Under the pieces are notes generated by a model. That model searched no databases, was not told the DNA's origin, and saw only the letters and a program-made list of their open reading frames with translations. The position numbers were made by a program, and so were the translations under genes. From a virus: 64,000 nt of DNA. Below are positions 41,277 through 49,118 of this stretch, in pieces. Every line of letters starts with the position of its first letter. Positions within the stretch are counted from its first letter, which is position 1. The DNA lies in the IMG/VR virus record IMGVR_UViG_3300036760_000522, positions 237,551-301,550 of that record; one strand, written 5' to 3'.

Positions 41277-41688
41277 TGGCGTTCTCGACTTTCACTTGTG
41301 ATGGGACTTGTCCAGGGAACCAAAAACTGGGTGGCGACACGTCCCATTCGAGACGATCTGGTGTCTCGCCAACGACCTGAAAACCGAAACGCAAGAGACC
41401 CTCCGCGAAGCGCTTGGTCTGAACGTTCTCGACATAAATCCCCAGATTTGGGTAGCGCTGTTTCAGGTGCTCGAACAGAGTTGTGAAGGCACCACTGCCC
41501 GGCTTGGTTGCATTCAAGTTTGCGAGATCGATTGCGTCGTGCCACTCACCGCGGATGTACCTGCTTGAAACCCGCACGTAGAGCGCATCAAAGCCCGGAA
41601 AGTCGACGTACGCGTTTCTCGACAGGAGCCGTCCGTTGACTCTCCGGCCTTTGTGCCAGTAGAGGGAGAGGAACTTGTCGAGTTTCAC
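41263..41688 (-). CDS. GNAT-like acetyltransferase-fold protein
   Basis: The 141-residue protein resembles the C-terminal half of a GNAT domain. GSGAFTTLFEHLKQRYPNLG lies where the acetyl-CoA loop and helix sit, followed by IYVENVQTKRFAEGLLRFGFQVV, typical of the beta5-alpha4 part. The usual R/Q-x-x-G-x-G/A loop is only partly recognisable, so substrate and activity are unsure. Confidence 0.5.
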   Translation of the reverse strand: MKLDKFLSLYWHKGRRVNGRLLSRNAYVDFPGFDALYVRVSSRYIRGEWHDAIDLANLNATKPGSGAFTTLFEHLKQRYPNLGIYVENVQTKRFAEGLLRFGFQVVGETPDRLEWDVSPPSFWFPGQVPSQVKVENANGLT

Positions 41689-41981
41689 GACACTGTCTGA
41701 CTGCGGACAACTTCGGCTTCGTCCGCAGTAGCGTGCATACTTGGGACAACTTGACGGAAGTCGTCACAGATTGCAACAGGCCGGTAGTCGGAGGTGAATA
41801 CGTGCCCGTCGACCAATTTCGCCAAAGTCACGGCCTCTAGCAAAACGAGGCCGGTGCGCTCAAACTTGCCACTTTCCAACATCACTAGGTAGGTCATGTT
41901 GTTTACTACGAATCCAGAGGCCTCGGAATCGAGTACTTTCTTGACACATACGGGCGTCGATGCGAAATGGGTCAAACGCAT
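41685..41981 (-). CDS. Small hypothetical protein with start overlapping a divergent gene
   Basis: The 98-residue beta-rich protein (MRLTHFASTPVCVKKVLDSE) has an ATG at 41981-41979 sharing CATG with the divergent plus-strand start at 41980. No promoter fits between them. Its promoter would lie within the opposing gene. Function unknown. Confidence 0.5.
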   Translation of the reverse strand: MRLTHFASTPVCVKKVLDSEASGFVVNNMTYLVMLESGKFERTGLVLLEAVTLAKLVDGHVFTSDYRPVAICDDFRQVVPSMHATADEAEVVRSQTVS

Positions 41982-42453
41982 GGCTTACGATCCTCACAAA
42001 CGATCTGCCGAGTGTCCTGATTCAGACGCGACGACTGAAAAGGCGATAGAGGTGGAATTCGCGATCCCTACGTTGTTGACACAAGACCAACAACGTAGGC
42101 TTCTCGACCTCTTGGACGAGATCGTCCGGAGCCCCTGGAACCAACCCGAAGAAGGAGTTCATTGGGTCAGCGGCACAGGATCAAAACCCGTCTGGTCCCA
42201 GGCTGACGCAACTTTCCTTGGCAAACCCGCAAATCCCGATGCACCATTGTCAGGAGAGCCTGAATTTCAAGATGATGTGTTGCACGTTTGCACAACGGCA
42301 CGAGGCTTCATGAGCCCAAAAGAACGAGAACGCGAGTTTCGAAAACGCAAGTCAGTTCGTCTTTGTGTCGAGTGCAATGAACCACAATTTGAGACTCCCT
42401 CAGGCGTCACGTGCAAAAATGGCCACGGCGGTGTAGGTAGCGTTGAGAAATGA
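41980..42453 (+). CDS. Hypothetical protein with C-terminal zinc-like knuckles
   Basis: The 157-residue protein (MAYDPHKRSAECPDSDATTE) has a folded middle part and a C-terminal CVECNEPQ ... CKNGH element that could bind zinc. It overlaps the next gene by ATGA and its start codon overlaps a divergent one. Confidence 0.5.
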   Translation: MAYDPHKRSAECPDSDATTEKAIEVEFAIPTLLTQDQQRRLLDLLDEIVRSPWNQPEEGVHWVSGTGSKPVWSQADATFLGKPANPDAPLSGEPEFQDDVLHVCTTARGFMSPKEREREFRKRKSVRLCVECNEPQFETPSGVTCKNGHGGVGSVEK

Positions 42454-42719
42454 CGAGTCAAGAACAGCTAGCACTTTGGGTCGAAGGTACACCAGTTCAC
42501 CGCGGTAAAAAAGAGAACCCTGACAATGAATGCTGCCCAGACTTTTCGTGCTGCAAACCCGATCTGTTGCAACCCAAACCGGTCAGAGAGGCTTACGTCG
42601 CAGCCGACGAAGCGACTCGAATGAAGCTCCTAGGCACATTCCTGCAAGCAGCTCTTAGCGTCCTCGCACCCGACAAATCGGTCTACGTAGCCGCGGGCGA
42701 GCCAACTGAGCCCAACTGA
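42450..42719 (+). CDS. Small cysteine-rich phage protein
   Basis: The 89-residue protein begins MTSQEQLALWVEGTPVHRGK and includes CCPDFSCCKPDLL. I recall this short CCPDFSCC motif from phage ORFans. It may bind metal. Coupled to the upstream gene by ATGA. Confidence 0.6.
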   Translation: MTSQEQLALWVEGTPVHRGKKENPDNECCPDFSCCKPDLLQPKPVREAYVAADEATRMKLLGTFLQAALSVLAPDKSVYVAAGEPTEPN

Positions 42720-42734
42720 GGAGAGGTGAACGAC

Positions 42735-42998
42735 ATGAACCCCCAACTTGGTCAGAACCTCACTCTGACGGTTTCGGTATTCGTTTTAGGGTTAGCTATC
42801 TGCACCATCTTTGTAGTCGTCACCAAAGACCGCAAGCACAGAGCTCTCATGCGTCGCATGGAGCTATACCGAGAGTGGATAGAGACCGTGCCGACTATGG
42901 CCGAACCCGAACGCACACAAGGGCGGCAGCACATTGAACGGATCTTGACTTCAGGTCGCGATGACGATTTTCGAGGTCCTTGGGAAAACCGAGCATGA
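42735..42998 (+). CDS. Small membrane protein
   Basis: This 87-residue protein from ATG 42735 (GAGGAGAGG ribosome site) has a transmembrane segment (LTVSVFVLGLAICTIFVVV) and a cytoplasmic, charged tail. The position just after two small genes suggests one operon. Role unknown; it could be a holin- or spanin-like protein, but nothing specific supports that. Confidence 0.5.
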   Translation: MNPQLGQNLTLTVSVFVLGLAICTIFVVVTKDRKHRALMRRMELYREWIETVPTMAEPERTQGRQHIERILTSGRDDDFRGPWENRA

Positions 42999-43008
42999 TA
43001 CCCCCTCT

Positions 43009-43479
43009 TCAGGCATTTCCGCCAGGCTGAGTTCCTCGAAGCGGTTGGGCTGGGAAAACCGTTTGAAAGATCTCGACAGCCTCCGTCGAGAGCGGCATGA
43101 TCGGTATGGCAAATCCACGATCAAGAAGAGTTGATATTAGCCTGAGAAATGTTTCTGGACTTCTTCCCAAAGTAGCCTGACTCAATAGTTTGGTCAGATC
43201 GCGGTCGCTTGCTTGAGTCTGGGTGGTTGTGACAAAATCCGCCCACTCTTTGAGCAGGACTTCTTCGACAGCTCCAGGCACGTATGCAACTGTGATGTTG
43301 AACTCTTTGTCTTGGGTCTTGAGCTGAAATACGAGACAGTCAGGTCCGGCGTTTACGACGTAGCGAAGCCCGACGAACATGTCCTCAGGCTCGAATCCAA
43401 GCCGCCGGAACAGCTGGTGGACCCCCCAAAGCTCGCGGAGGTACGGTTTTCGATAGAGCTTTGACTTGGCGTGTTTCAT
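43009..43479 (-). CDS. Hypothetical protein
   Basis: This 156-residue protein begins with a basic stretch (MKHAKSKLYRKPYLRELWGV) and contains alternating strands (LRYVVNAGPDCLVFQLKTQD). No family recognised. It is 8 nt downstream of the next minus-strand gene. Confidence 0.5.
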   Translation of the reverse strand: MKHAKSKLYRKPYLRELWGVHQLFRRLGFEPEDMFVGLRYVVNAGPDCLVFQLKTQDKEFNITVAYVPGAVEEVLLKEWADFVTTTQTQASDRDLTKLLSQATLGRSPETFLRLISTLLDRGFAIPIMPLSTEAVEIFQTVFPAQPLRGTQPGGNA

Positions 43480-43487
43480 GTCCGCTG

Positions 43488-43703
43488 TTAAAGGACACCA
43501 GGCTTAAGGAGGCTTGCCGAGAAACTGTGCACAGATTGGATCCGTGCTCTTATTTCTGGGCTGTGATCTAGTACGCTCGCGAGAGCTTCCGCGATGGCAC
43601 GTGGCCGTGTCTCAGGAGGCAGCCCAGCGCTAAAAGCGATAGTCCGATAGAGCCCTTTCAACGCTTCTATCTCTGAGACGAGTTGCGCTTCACGCTTGTT
43701 CAT
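43488..43703 (-). CDS. Small helical hypothetical protein
   Basis: This 71-residue, all-helical protein (MNKREAQLVSEIEALKGLYR) overlaps the upstream gene by 14 nt. No motif seen. Confidence 0.45.
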   Translation of the reverse strand: MNKREAQLVSEIEALKGLYRTIAFSAGLPPETRPRAIAEALASVLDHSPEIRARIQSVHSFSASLLKPGVL

Positions 43704-43953
43704 CGGCTTCCAGTCCGAGAACGCAATTCAGGTACGGAGGAACTTTGGAATCAGCCCAACGCGTCTTCAATTCCTGCACCGTCAAACGACCGTCGTAGTA
43801 AGCCTTGACGTCATCCTTCGGACCGGTGGCGTGCATCAACTTGTAGTTGTGGCCGTCGACAATGATGTGGATCCAAATCCTCGCCATACCGTGACCAGGC
43901 TGACCAGACAGCTGGTATTCCTCGTACTCCGTCGCGTGTGTTTCAATGTTCAT
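43690..43953 (-). CDS. Small hypothetical protein
   Basis: This 87-residue alpha/beta protein (MNIETHATEYEEYQLSGQPG) contains MARIWIHIIVDGHNYKLMHA. A GGAAGG ribosome site lies before the ATG. No family recognised. Confidence 0.55.
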   Translation of the reverse strand: MNIETHATEYEEYQLSGQPGHGMARIWIHIIVDGHNYKLMHATGPKDDVKAYYDGRLTVQELKTRWADSKVPPYLNCVLGLEADEQA

Positions 43954-43971
43954 GATCTGCCCTTCCTTCAG

Positions 43972-44445
43972 TCACAAAGCCTCAGCGATTTCACGGAGCT
44001 TGTCGGCCTTGTCCTTCGGGCTGCGTTTTTCACATACTTGCCAATACAAGATGGATCCGTTGCACAAACGCTCCGCTGTTTGACGGACTTGTGATGGAAC
44101 GCGACCAGCTCCGAACACGTGCTCTAGTATACCCCACAACGTGCGCTGCAACACTACGGCTGTTTCGTTGAGCTGTTGTATTGAGACACTTTCCCCATTT
44201 TCGATTAGTCTCTCGACTGCATTCACCGCCTTCAAAATCTTCTTGCGATAATTCGGATTGTAAGGAATTGTGCGGACAGCCTGCGCTAGACGCTCCACTT
44301 CCTCTTGTGTGACGTCCTCCGGCAGCTTGAACGAAATGCGGAGATCTGGTCTTAGCCAGAACTTGTGTAGGATCTCGCCAGTGCCGGGTTTGACGGCGTC
44401 TGCAACCGGTTCTGTGGACACGACTTTCAATTCTTCCTCTGACAT
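43972..44445 (-). CDS. Hypothetical protein
   Basis: The 157-residue protein (MSEEELKVVSTEPVADAVKP) has a helical C-terminal two-thirds (AERLCNGSILYWQVCEKRSP). No family recognised. It is 18 nt from the next gene and ends a compact run of five small minus-strand genes. Confidence 0.55.
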   Translation of the reverse strand: MSEEELKVVSTEPVADAVKPGTGEILHKFWLRPDLRISFKLPEDVTQEEVERLAQAVRTIPYNPNYRKKILKAVNAVERLIENGESVSIQQLNETAVVLQRTLWGILEHVFGAGRVPSQVRQTAERLCNGSILYWQVCEKRSPKDKADKLREIAEAL

Positions 44446-44745
44446 TTACGACACCTCCAGAAGCTCACCCAGAAAACTGTTCAGCCTTCCGGGGTTCGTG
44501 TAACCACGTGCCATACGGACCGTTCCGTAGGCGTACCAGTGAGCGCGAGGATCTAAGTCCTCCGCTTTTGCGCGAGCTGCCGGGACGGCGTCTAATGCAC
44601 GTTGATGTTTTTTGAAAGGACCAAGAAGCAGCCCCGTCCGCGTCCCGTCAACGACGCTCACGTAATAAGGGCCCGGCCTGGCGTCGGCCTTTTGGACGCG
44701 CCCTGTCGTCGGCGGATGTGTGTAACACAAGATCCGTTTCGACAT
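44446..44745 (-). CDS. Conserved phage-type hypothetical protein
   Basis: This 99-residue protein from ATG 44745 contains GPYYVSVVDGTRTGLLLGPF and GTVRMARGYTNPGRLN, a pattern I recall from small proteins of phages and prophages. Function unknown. The ATG overlaps the upstream stop (TGATG). Confidence 0.65.
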   Translation of the reverse strand: MSKRILCYTHPPTTGRVQKADARPGPYYVSVVDGTRTGLLLGPFKKHQRALDAVPAARAKAEDLDPRAHWYAYGTVRMARGYTNPGRLNSFLGELLEVS

Positions 44746-45041
44746 CACTTCCTGCCTCTGACTACGAGTTTGTAAATCTCGACACATTTCGGACCGACGT
44801 GACGACTCGCTAGATGGTGGGCGGTGATTCGTGTCTCGAGATCCCAACCGCCAACCGCATTGGGCTTTTTCGATCCATTGGGTTGCACATGACCGCAAAG
44901 ACTTGAAGTATCGATTCCGCCGCTGAACTTCAACCCGATTTTCGGGCTCACCTGACGAATGTGCCAACGACTGGATGAGCTCGCTAAAGAACCCTCACAG
45001 AAGGAGTATTCGGGAGTTTTGGGCTTGAATAGGGAAACCAT
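44745..45041 (-). CDS. Conserved hypothetical with Cys and GWDL motif
   Basis: The 98-residue protein contains a central CGHVQP, GGWDL, then HVGPKCVEIYKLV, a pattern seen in phage ORFans. Possible metal binding by scattered Cys/His. Translationally coupled to the next gene. Confidence 0.55.
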   Translation of the reverse strand: MVSLFKPKTPEYSFCEGSLASSSSRWHIRQVSPKIGLKFSGGIDTSSLCGHVQPNGSKKPNAVGGWDLETRITAHHLASRHVGPKCVEIYKLVVRGRK

Positions 45042-45129
45042 GCCCCTATTCTACGTTTCCTGCGGACCAGCAATTGAATCTGTTTTGACACTGTGCCCCG
45101 AATTGACAAAAAACGTGCCGCTTGTTAGC

Positions 45130-45154
45130 GTGGTTGTCTACTGGGAACTGAAGG
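45130..45154 (+). promoter_or_regulatory. Recurrent leader element, copy f
   Basis: GTGGTTGTCTACTGGGAACT then GAAGG lies 28 nt upstream of the GTG start at 45183, opening a rightward gene pair. Confidence 0.5.
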
Positions 45155-45182
45155 GCTGGAGCGCGAGGCAAGGACAAAGCCG

Positions 45183-45536
45183 GTGACCAAGATTTGCGAG
45201 ATCGACCAAACCGAGTGGGAGGCGTGGGTAGCTGGGCGCCCGCCAGAAGTGAGAAATCTCTGTCGGACATTTCCTCCTGACCGTCTTTATCGGATGAAGT
45301 CCGGTCACCGGGTGACGATTTGTAGTTATTCAGAAAACGGGACAATGATGGTGGATGTGCGGGGTGAATACAACAAAATCACATTCGAGCGAACTGTCTT
45401 TGGCGTGAAGCCAGAGGACCTCGAAGAGTGTGAGCTTCCTGGAGAAGGGGAAGAACTCGGCGCAATGCTCACAGAGCCAAAAGAAATCGAAAACCTCCTT
45501 GACGGGATGCGTGAACACATGAAAGATCAACAATGA
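45183..45536 (+). CDS. Hypothetical acidic protein
   Basis: This 117-residue protein from GTG 45183 (MTKICEIDQTEWEAWVAGRP) has a beta-rich core (MKSGHRVTICSYSENGTMMV) and an acidic tail. No family recognised. It overlaps the following gene by ATGA. Confidence 0.55.
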   Translation: MTKICEIDQTEWEAWVAGRPPEVRNLCRTFPPDRLYRMKSGHRVTICSYSENGTMMVDVRGEYNKITFERTVFGVKPEDLEECELPGEGEELGAMLTEPKEIENLLDGMREHMKDQQ

Positions 45537-45832
45537 GTGTGGACGTTGTAGTAATGAATCGAGAAACCGCCGCAGTCGTCAATCTGGATATTGGTCGCCT
45601 AGACTCTGCACAGATTCGTCACGTTGACGGGCGCGGCTACGTCAACGTGACAGGTCTCGGTGTTGAGGGAAGAGTTGGTCTTTTGAAGTACTTAGATGGA
45701 CATGACTGGACGGTTCGGATGGAAACGACGCACGTACCAGATTTGTATCTGCGTGACGTGTCCGCGGACCCGCCACAACCTTCTGTGTTTTGGTTGCTGG
45801 AACGCCAAACAGCACGGAATCGCTTGCTCTAG
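45533..45832 (+). CDS. Hypothetical protein, 3' end altered by duplication
   Basis: The 99-residue protein (MSVDVVVMNRETAAVVNLDI) is beta-rich. Its last 23 codons include the first copy of a 43-bp direct repeat. The reading frame ends in sequence inserted between the repeats, so the native C-terminus has probably been replaced. Confidence 0.5.
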   Translation: MSVDVVVMNRETAAVVNLDIGRLDSAQIRHVDGRGYVNVTGLGVEGRVGLLKYLDGHDWTVRMETTHVPDLYLRDVSADPPQPSVFWLLERQTARNRLL

Positions 45833-45924
45833 TATTTGTTCTCGCGACCAACCTCACGCGGGAACAGCTTCGTAACTTGAAGCGGACCCGCCACAACCTT
45901 CTGTGTTTTGGTTGCTGGAACGCC
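45764..45924. repeat. 43-bp exact direct repeat flanking a 75-bp insert
   Basis: Copies at 45764-45806 and 45882-45924 begin GCGGACCCGCCACAACCTTC. The 75 bp between encode LVFVLATNLTREQLRNL in one frame, a relative of the C-terminus of the gene at 47854-48153. Confidence 0.85.
45816..45882 (+). repeat. Left arm of inverted repeat flanking the Kelch/FGE gene
   Basis: About 67 bp, roughly 80 percent identical to the reverse complement of 47854-47920. Both encode the peptide LVFVLATNLTR. Confidence 0.75.
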
Positions 45925-45985
45925 GGCTTGGAGGGCCATCAGGCAGCAGATTTGACAATCCGTGAATCGGGATAACACTTAGTTG

Positions 45986-47839
45986 ATGTTATTTAAGTAC
46001 CCGTCTCTGGTTTCAGTTGTCCTGCTCCTAGCCTGTAGCGATCACCAAGATTCGGTTGGACCTGTTGGCCGTGTCACACAGGCTGTAAGTTACGTTTCTG
46101 ATTCACTAAATTGCGGTGCCAGCGGCTACCAATGTAAAGGCGGTCGCACCTGTCAGACTGGCCATTGTACCCCGGTTTGGATCCCCATGTCGACCGTCGG
46201 CGCACCCGCGCCTCGGTTTGCCGCAGCTGCAACAGCCTACGAAGGGAAGTACCTGGTTGCAGGTGGCTGCACGAGTTACGACCTAAATGCGCCGGCAGAA
46301 ATTACGGCGTCAATTTACGATCCCGCGACTGATACGTGGTCTGAATTTCCGTCGTTCGACATTGAAGACAGGCGTAATCTGTCCGTGTTGTTTACGGTTC
46401 CGGACGGACTGTATTCTCTCGGCGGTGAAACACAATGCCGGCATGCCGGCATCTCCTCCTATCATACACTGGTGAAGTACGACCCGATTGGTTTGAAATG
46501 GGACCGACTCCCGTACGAAGAAGACACCATCAACGCAGGCTACAACAAGTCGATTACTGTCATTCCAGGGACCAATGAGATTTTTATCTATGGTGGTGGA
46601 GGAGGCAATGGTCCGGCCTGGTGGTATGCAGATCGCGGAAGTTTCCCTCTTCTCGAAGACACATGGCTGAGCTGGACACATCCCGGTTGCCCACTTTCCG
46701 GATGCATACGCGGAGGGGCTTTTACGACCTTCTACGACGCAGGCTTCATCCGTGTCATGGGAGGAGATCCTACCTACGGAACAGCGCCCGCAGGTTTGTC
46801 ATTCGAACTTGCAACCAGCACTTGGTCAAACTGGACGGTACCAGCCGGGACCCCGGACTTCCAAAACGACTTTTCAAACTACTCCAACACAGCTCCGACG
46901 GGTGTCGACACCGGCACGCGACTCATGTACGTCTCGGAGACGGGGAACGTCGCCATTTACGATCGCGCCTTAGGCACGTGGTCGACGGATGTTACCGCGC
47001 CGCCTAGCGGCTTCTGTGCGGGCGGATCAGCCGCTTACGTGGACGGTGAACTCGTCGTGTACTCCGGAAGCTGTGACGGCGTTCTAGCGTCCGTTGGTGC
47101 GCGCTATCAGGCGCCAGCTCCGGGATTGGCGTTCACACCAACGGTGTCAGTTACAAGCACAAGTACGACATTCACTGTCGGAGAGGTGACCCGACTCGTC
47201 ACCTTCAATGATCCATTTGGGATCGATGAGACTGAAGTCACGGCTGCGCAATACCAGGAATGTGTCACGGCTTCTTCTTGCACGGCTGCTGCGACCGGTG
47301 GCGCATGCACAAGCGGAGTCTCGGGTCTTGAACAACACCCAATCAACTGTGTCACTTACGCACAGTCCGGGGCTTACTGCTCTTGGGCCGGTAAGCGACT
47401 GCCGACCCAGCAAGAGTGGGAATACGCCGCTAGGCACAACGACCCGACCACCCACAAGTACCCTTGGGGCAACAGCACGGCGGATTACAACACGAAGTGC
47501 AACTTCTCCGTCACAACCGACGGCTACGTCGCCACAGCCCCAGTAGGCAGCTTCCCTGCTGGAAACAGCGCCCTTGGCCTCCAAGACATGGCGGGCAACG
47601 TCTGGGAGTGGACCTCGAGCCCAGCCTGCTTCAACGAAACCGGGGATTGTACGAATTGCCCGGCCGGTGGTTGTGCAAGTGCTTGCGACGTTTGCGGCAG
47701 CCCAGATCGTGTCTTCAAAGGCGGAGGTTTCACACACGCGCTTGCCTACACGCGTTCGGCATTTCGCTCTTACAACGACCCAAGCTACTCGACAGACATC
47801 CTCGGTTTTCGTTGCGCCAAGAACACCGTTGTTCCCTAG
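45986..47839 (+). CDS. Lipoprotein with Kelch-like repeats and FGE/sulfatase-modifying domain
   Basis: The 617-residue protein has a lipoprotein signal (VVLLLAC, C17 lipid-anchored). A short Cys-rich EGF-like stretch (SLNCGASGYQCKGGRTCQTG) follows, then Kelch-like beta-propeller segments (YLVAGGCTSYD, GLYSLGGET, EIFIYGGGGG) to about 385. The C-terminal FGE-sulfatase domain runs through GKRLPTQQEWEYAARH, MAGNVWEWT, FKGGGFTHA and GFRCAK. Such surface proteins are widespread in Myxococcota and most such domains are not true formylglycine enzymes. It would face the periplasm or outside. Very unlike its small phage neighbours, and inverted repeats bracket it, so it is probably acquired cargo. Confidence 0.85.
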   Translation: MLFKYPSLVSVVLLLACSDHQDSVGPVGRVTQAVSYVSDSLNCGASGYQCKGGRTCQTGHCTPVWIPMSTVGAPAPRFAAAATAYEGKYLVAGGCTSYDLNAPAEITASIYDPATDTWSEFPSFDIEDRRNLSVLFTVPDGLYSLGGETQCRHAGISSYHTLVKYDPIGLKWDRLPYEEDTINAGYNKSITVIPGTNEIFIYGGGGGNGPAWWYADRGSFPLLEDTWLSWTHPGCPLSGCIRGGAFTTFYDAGFIRVMGGDPTYGTAPAGLSFELATSTWSNWTVPAGTPDFQNDFSNYSNTAPTGVDTGTRLMYVSETGNVAIYDRALGTWSTDVTAPPSGFCAGGSAAYVDGELVVYSGSCDGVLASVGARYQAPAPGLAFTPTVSVTSTSTTFTVGEVTRLVTFNDPFGIDETEVTAAQYQECVTASSCTAAATGGACTSGVSGLEQHPINCVTYAQSGAYCSWAGKRLPTQQEWEYAARHNDPTTHKYPWGNSTADYNTKCNFSVTTDGYVATAPVGSFPAGNSALGLQDMAGNVWEWTSSPACFNETGDCTNCPAGGCASACDVCGSPDRVFKGGGFTHALAYTRSAFRSYNDPSYSTDILGFRCAKNTVVP

Positions 47840-47853
47840 TGACAGGAACTGTC

Positions 47854-47920
47854 TCACAATTTGAGGAGCTGATCCCGTGTGAGGTTCGTCGCGAGGACAA
47901 ATACTAACTCAAACGACTCC
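47854..47920 (-). repeat. Right arm of inverted repeat flanking the Kelch/FGE gene
   Basis: Pairs with 45816-45882. It forms the 3' end of the minus-strand gene 47854-48153. Confidence 0.75.
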
Positions 47921-48153
47921 CTACCATTTGAACTTGTGACGATTCCAGCAGCACGGGCGAATTTGGTAGCACCTTCACAAATCTCGACTTCTGCCCAAAG
48001 GTCGACGTCATTGCGAACTTCGTAGCGCAACGCCCGTCCGATCTCTTTTTGATCCGCAGTGGAGTACACAGGGACTTGTCCCGATGTTGTGGCAAGCGCT
48101 GGTAAGGCAGACGCTGGCAGCGCGTCGCTGGCGCTGAGGATGTTGATCCACAT
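47854..48153 (-). CDS. Hypothetical protein with LVFVLATNLTR C-terminus
   Basis: This 99-residue protein from ATG 48153 (MWINILSASDALPASALPAL) has a beta-rich middle and ends ELVFVLATNLTRDQLLKL. That ending also appears in the insert at 45.8 kb. No family recognised. It follows the 48155-48406 gene immediately. Confidence 0.5.
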   Translation of the reverse strand: MWINILSASDALPASALPALATTSGQVPVYSTADQKEIGRALRYEVRNDVDLWAEVEICEGATKFARAAGIVTSSNGRESFELVFVLATNLTRDQLLKL

Positions 48154-48154
48154 G

Positions 48155-48406
48155 CTACACGCCCTCGTCAACGATGAGGTTGAGGACCCGTCCCTTTACG
48201 TAGATGCTCTTCTTGACGGTCTTGTCCCAGACGCAGTGGCTATCTTCGATCGAGAAAAAAGCCTTCAAGACGCGTGAAGTAGTCTTGACTGTCGTGTTGC
48301 TGAGTCCTGGATTGACGAAATCTCTAGTGATAGTGACAGAGAGAACCCGGTCACCATCTTCTAGGATGTCTCCTGCGTTCAGGGCTTCGAGAGTCTCTGC
48401 GGTCAT
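48155..48406 (-). CDS. Small hypothetical protein
   Basis: This 83-residue protein (MTAETLEALNAGDILEDGDR) is beta-rich (VLSVTITRDFVNPG, SRVLKAFFSI). No family recognised. Its stop is 1 nt before the next start. Confidence 0.5.
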   Translation of the reverse strand: MTAETLEALNAGDILEDGDRVLSVTITRDFVNPGLSNTTVKTTSRVLKAFFSIEDSHCVWDKTVKKSIYVKGRVLNLIVDEGV

Positions 48407-48435
48407 GACGTCGCGGATACGAGGCCCCCTGATCC

Positions 48436-48996
48436 TTACGGCTTCGAAGTGGACTTCCCTTTCAAGTTCTGTACGCGTGTGATTTCCTCAGCCGTATGTG
48501 GCGTCCCGCCTGCGTTGATCCCCAGGTACAGATCGAGTACTTCGTCGCGAGTCTCCAAGGAACAAACGCGCCATTTGAAAGTGTGAGACAACGTGCGAAG
48601 CTTACCTGTGAATTCCTTGTAACGATGACCAAAGACCCTGAGGTCGTTTCGCAAGAATTTACGTACTGCTTCGAGTCGTTGCTTGCCGTCAACAATGGTA
48701 TACGGTCCTCGGTAATCCCGGCCCCAACCAGGGCAGTTGAAGGTGAGATTCCTTCCGACTTCGCCGCCTCGTAAGGCGTACTCGACGTAGGCGACTTGTT
48801 GCGCTTCCGTCCAAACATGCGCACGCTGGAAGTCCGGCTCAAGATCAAGAGGGGCCACCCTCTCTTCAGTCTGGTGCTGGATGTGTTCCTCGAGGTAAGT
48901 CCAAAAGACGTCGATTTCGTAATGCGCGTGCGGAAATTGGGGGATGTCGTTGAAGTCCATTCCCTTTTCACTTGCGGCTTGCGGCTTGTTGGTCAT
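48436..48996 (-). CDS. DUF262-type protein (ParB/GmrSD N-terminal-like)
   Basis: The 186-residue protein has the DUF262 signature. LEPDFQRAHVWTEAQQVAYV, ALRGGEVGRNLTFNCPGW, then YTIVDGKQRLEAVRKFLRND, where the IVDGxQRL motif is the NTP-binding/ParB-like hallmark. In GmrSD-type enzymes this domain hydrolyses NTP to license DNA cleavage. The HNH DUF1524 half is absent here, so it may be a decoy, antitoxin-like or regulatory protein. Copy g of the leader element lies about 80 nt upstream. Confidence 0.8.
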   Translation of the reverse strand: MTNKPQAASEKGMDFNDIPQFPHAHYEIDVFWTYLEEHIQHQTEERVAPLDLEPDFQRAHVWTEAQQVAYVEYALRGGEVGRNLTFNCPGWGRDYRGPYTIVDGKQRLEAVRKFLRNDLRVFGHRYKEFTGKLRTLSHTFKWRVCSLETRDEVLDLYLGINAGGTPHTAEEITRVQNLKGKSTSKP

Positions 48997-49074
48997 TTGC
49001 AGCCTACTACGAATCCGGGTGCCTAAAAATCGAGGGTTGTTTCGGGACTGCGACAGATTGCTCTTTTCTGGTTT

Positions 49075-49104
49075 CCTTCAATTCCCAATATACTACAACA
49101 CCAC
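49075..49104 (-). promoter_or_regulatory. Recurrent leader element, copy g (extended)
   Basis: On the minus strand the 30 bases equal copy c (31735-31764). It lies between the divergent genes at 48996 and 49119. Confidence 0.6.
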
Positions 49105-49118
49105 ACCACATCACAAAA

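Noticed and set aside
45986-47839. Genuine formylglycine-generating enzyme
   Set aside because: The domain is FGE-like, but no sulfatase partner is visible and most lipoproteins with this fold are not catalytic; activity is left open.
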